64,000 nucleotides of DNA from Pectobacterium aroidearum (lineage in GTDB: Bacteria; Pseudomonadota; Gammaproteobacteria; Enterobacterales; Enterobacteriaceae): contig NZ_CP065044.1 in assembly GCF_015689195.1 (NCBI RefSeq), positions 3,100,001 through 3,164,000 of the forward strand. The letters are read 5' to 3'. Under the pieces are notes generated by a model, which worked only from the letters and a program-made list of their open reading frames with translations, had not been told where the DNA came from and made no database searches. Of this stretch, positions 62,659-64,000 are shown piece after piece (the first letter of the stretch is position 1; every line of letters starts with the position of its first letter). Made by a program: the position numbers and the translations under genes.

Positions 62659-63228
62659 ATGTCACCAACACATTCAATCCGGCTGCTGTTTGTCAGCCAC
62701 CTGCTGATCATTGCAGCCTTGAGCAGCGGATGCACACCAACCACTGCCCCGCCCCCCTCTCCGCCCATCAAAGCGGTCGCCTCGGTTCCCGACGCTACGC
62801 CGGACTTCATTCCCGTTGTACGTTACGGACGCTATACCCTGGTCGAACTGGCTCCCGATGCGGCACAGCGCGATCTGTTGCTGCAGGTGATCGATGTATC
62901 AATACCCGAGCATTCCCGCGCTACCGTGGGTGACGGCCTGCGGCACGCGCTCAAGCGAAGTGGCTACCAGCTCTGCGAAACAGCCCAGTCTGTTATTGAA
63001 CTCTATTCACTGCCACTGCCCGTTGCGCATCTACACCTCGGCCCGATGACCTTGCGGGAGACATTGCTTACATTGGCCGGGCCGTACTGGGCGATGTACG
63101 TCGATAACCGTACGCGACAAGTGTGTTTCAAACGCACCGATATCGACGCTGGCGCTGGCACAGCAAATGGCGACACTCAGGTCGCCGATGCAGTTAAGCC
63201 CCTCCCTCATGCTGGAGGGCAACCATGA
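62659..63228 (+). CDS. pilL: PilL N-terminal-domain lipoprotein (ICE pilus gene)
   Basis: 189 residues. It has a signal peptide with lipobox (LLIIAALSSGC, Cys near residue 25), then a PilL_N domain (FIPVVRYGRYTLVELAPDAA, SVIELYSLPLP, MTLRETLLTLAGPYWAMYVD). It resembles secretin-associated PilL proteins of the type IVB mating pilus and GI-type secretion system. It is the first gene of the conjugation block; its stop overlaps the next start. Confidence 0.86.
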   Translation: MSPTHSIRLLFVSHLLIIAALSSGCTPTTAPPPSPPIKAVASVPDATPDFIPVVRYGRYTLVELAPDAAQRDLLLQVIDVSIPEHSRATVGDGLRHALKRSGYQLCETAQSVIELYSLPLPVAHLHLGPMTLRETLLTLAGPYWAMYVDNRTRQVCFKRTDIDAGAGTANGDTQVADAVKPLPHAGGQP

Positions 63229-63875
63229 ACAACACCGCCATCACGTTGAGGCACGCCTCAACCATGATCATCCGACTCCTGGTCTGGGTGTGGCTGGGTG
63301 TACTGACTGCTCTTGCCGTCCTGAACTATCGCGCAACAGCCAATTTGGTCAAACGCGAGCAGGTGGATGCCAGCCTGCAACAGATTCAGGTACTGGAAGG
63401 TCGGCTGACAGAGCTGGCCGACAACATACAGGCTCTTGAAGCACGCCCGGTCCCTGCCAGTGCAACAGCCTTACGAAGCATGCAACACAGTCTGGAAACG
63501 CGTATTGCTCAGATGGAGCAAAAGCAAGAAAACTACGCCTCCACACAAGTCGTGCAAACGCTTCGTGATGAGCTGACGCAACTCAAGTCTCAACAGAAAG
63601 CAGCCATTCAAAGCGCTCCAACCACCAGCCGCACCACCAATCCTGCTGCTACCGCGCCCAGGAAAATGCCATTCCCGTTTCGCATCCTGGGTCTGGAGCT
63701 GCGCGCAGGACAACGCATGGTATCGATTGCACCGGCCAGTGGAGAACCCGCACCTGAGCAAATCCAGCTTGTATTACCCGGTGAAACCGTGAGCCAGTGG
63801 CGACTGGAAACCATCGATGGCGACACCGCAATTTTCAGCCGTGCCGGGCAGACACGACGCCTGGCGATCCCCTGA
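63225..63875 (+). CDS. Membrane-anchored coiled-coil ICE protein
   Basis: 216 residues. One N-terminal membrane helix (MIIRLLVWVWLGVLTALAVL, about 14-33) is followed by a coiled coil (about 45-125, with heptads through LEGRLTELADNIQALEAR and QTLRDELTQLKSQQ), a Thr/Pro linker and a C-terminal beta-rich domain (FRILGLELRAGQRMVSIAPA). This bitopic inner-membrane layout suits a secretion or pilus assembly factor. It is coupled to pilL by a 4-nt overlap (ATGA). Confidence 0.78.
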   Translation: MNNTAITLRHASTMIIRLLVWVWLGVLTALAVLNYRATANLVKREQVDASLQQIQVLEGRLTELADNIQALEARPVPASATALRSMQHSLETRIAQMEQKQENYASTQVVQTLRDELTQLKSQQKAAIQSAPTTSRTTNPAATAPRKMPFPFRILGLELRAGQRMVSIAPASGEPAPEQIQLVLPGETVSQWRLETIDGDTAIFSRAGQTRRLAIP

Positions 63876-63886
63876 TGGAGAAGACC

Positions 63887-64000
63887 ATGAAACGTCTGAT
63901 GACGATCCTCCTCACTGCCACACTGGCCACTCTGACAATGTCCGCGATGGCACAGCCCTCCACCACGATGCAGTCCCGTATCGTACCGACCCAGGTCGAA
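63887..64000 (+). CDS. Start of an exported ICE conjugation protein (cut by window edge)
   Basis: 38 codons are visible: signal peptide MKRLMTILLTATLATLTMSA-MAQ, then PSTTMQSRIVPTQVE. GGAG lies 6-9 nt before ATG 63887. By its place after pilL it is probably the TIGR03759-type ICE protein, but too little is present to be sure. Confidence 0.6.
   Translation, partial: MKRLMTILLTATLATLTMSAMAQPSTTMQSRIVPTQVE

Larger units (their letters stand above)
31872..64000. mobile_element. ICE of the clc/PAPI-1/SPI-7 family in tRNA-Gly, right part outside the window
   Basis: It begins at the tRNA-Gly remnant and carries the diagnostic gene order alpA-parA-parB-DUF2857-STY4528-TIGR03761-DUF3158-ssb-topB, then STY4534/DUF3577, DUF3275 and pilL. 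GC content is visibly higher than in the core genes and in island 1. Integrase and most of the type IV secretion genes should follow past 64000. Confidence 0.9.

Noticed and set aside
1-64000. CRISPR arrays, rRNA genes and complete prophages
   Set aside because: No regularly spaced repeats, rRNA sequence or phage structural genes were seen.

Overview
The window reads as a chromosome segment from a soft-rot enterobacterium, most likely Pectobacterium (inferred from gene content, not from a search). Positions 1-4424 look like core chromosome: the end of a chemotaxis receptor, dsrB, a globin-coupled diguanylate cyclase of the DosC/PccGCS type, a KTSC protein and a small unknown protein. The rest is two mobile elements placed back to back at one tRNA operon on the minus strand, glyW-cysT-leuZ.

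Island 1 (about 4425-31675) is a P4-like island in tRNA-Leu(UAA). It has its tyrosine integrase next to the tRNA and an imperfect copy of the tRNA 3' end at the far side. Its left third carries P4/CP4-type genes: an orphan VapB-like antitoxin, DUF4942, the CbtA/CbeA toxin-antitoxin pair, RadC, two envelope proteins, a YfjP-type GTPase, an operator-flanked unknown gene, a YagK/YfjJ (Gp2) protein and AlpA. The right part is a defence island. It has a phosphorothioate-type HNH restriction enzyme, then an amber-interrupted HTH gene, a sigma-54 activator with an RtcR-like CARF sensor, a textbook sigma-54 promoter, and a 12-kb same-strand run: hsdR, hsdM, hsdS, a helicase-nuclease, an AAA ATPase and a PLD-like protein. 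An Mrr gene broken by a 1207-bp IS3-family element and the integrase close the island. The arrangement suggests ligand-inducible restriction, which is the most interesting candidate here.

An intact tRNA-Leu(UAA) and tRNA-Cys(GCA) follow, and then only the 3' end of tRNA-Gly (31872-31889). That remnant matches the attachment core used by ICEclc-type elements, and it starts island 2, a GC-rich ICE of the clc/PAPI-1/SPI-7 family that runs off the window. A good outward-facing promoter (31957-31985) sits just inside the ICE end. It is placed like the Pcirc promoter of ICEclc and probably drives the displaced cysT-leuZ genes.

The ICE order is LysR, alpA, parA, a HicA-fold gene, parB, DUF2857 (the last two resembling bisD-bisC), the STY4528 replication gene, TIGR03761, DUF3158, ssb, topB, a cytosine methyltransferase, several conserved ICE genes, an H-NS-like silencer, DUF3577, DUF3275, an adenine-type methyltransferase, a SNF2 helicase, and the start of the conjugation genes (pilL and on). 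Many genes in 40-53 kb have a strong hairpin and U-tract just ahead of the ribosome binding site. Between the SNF2 helicase and pilL sits a two-gene cargo on the minus strand: a giant GHKL/HSP90-like ATPase with a C-terminal DUF3883 nuclease-like domain, followed 4 nt later by a NERD-UvrD helicase. This is a plausible defence system. A decayed phage-type integrase (62245-62575) borders it.
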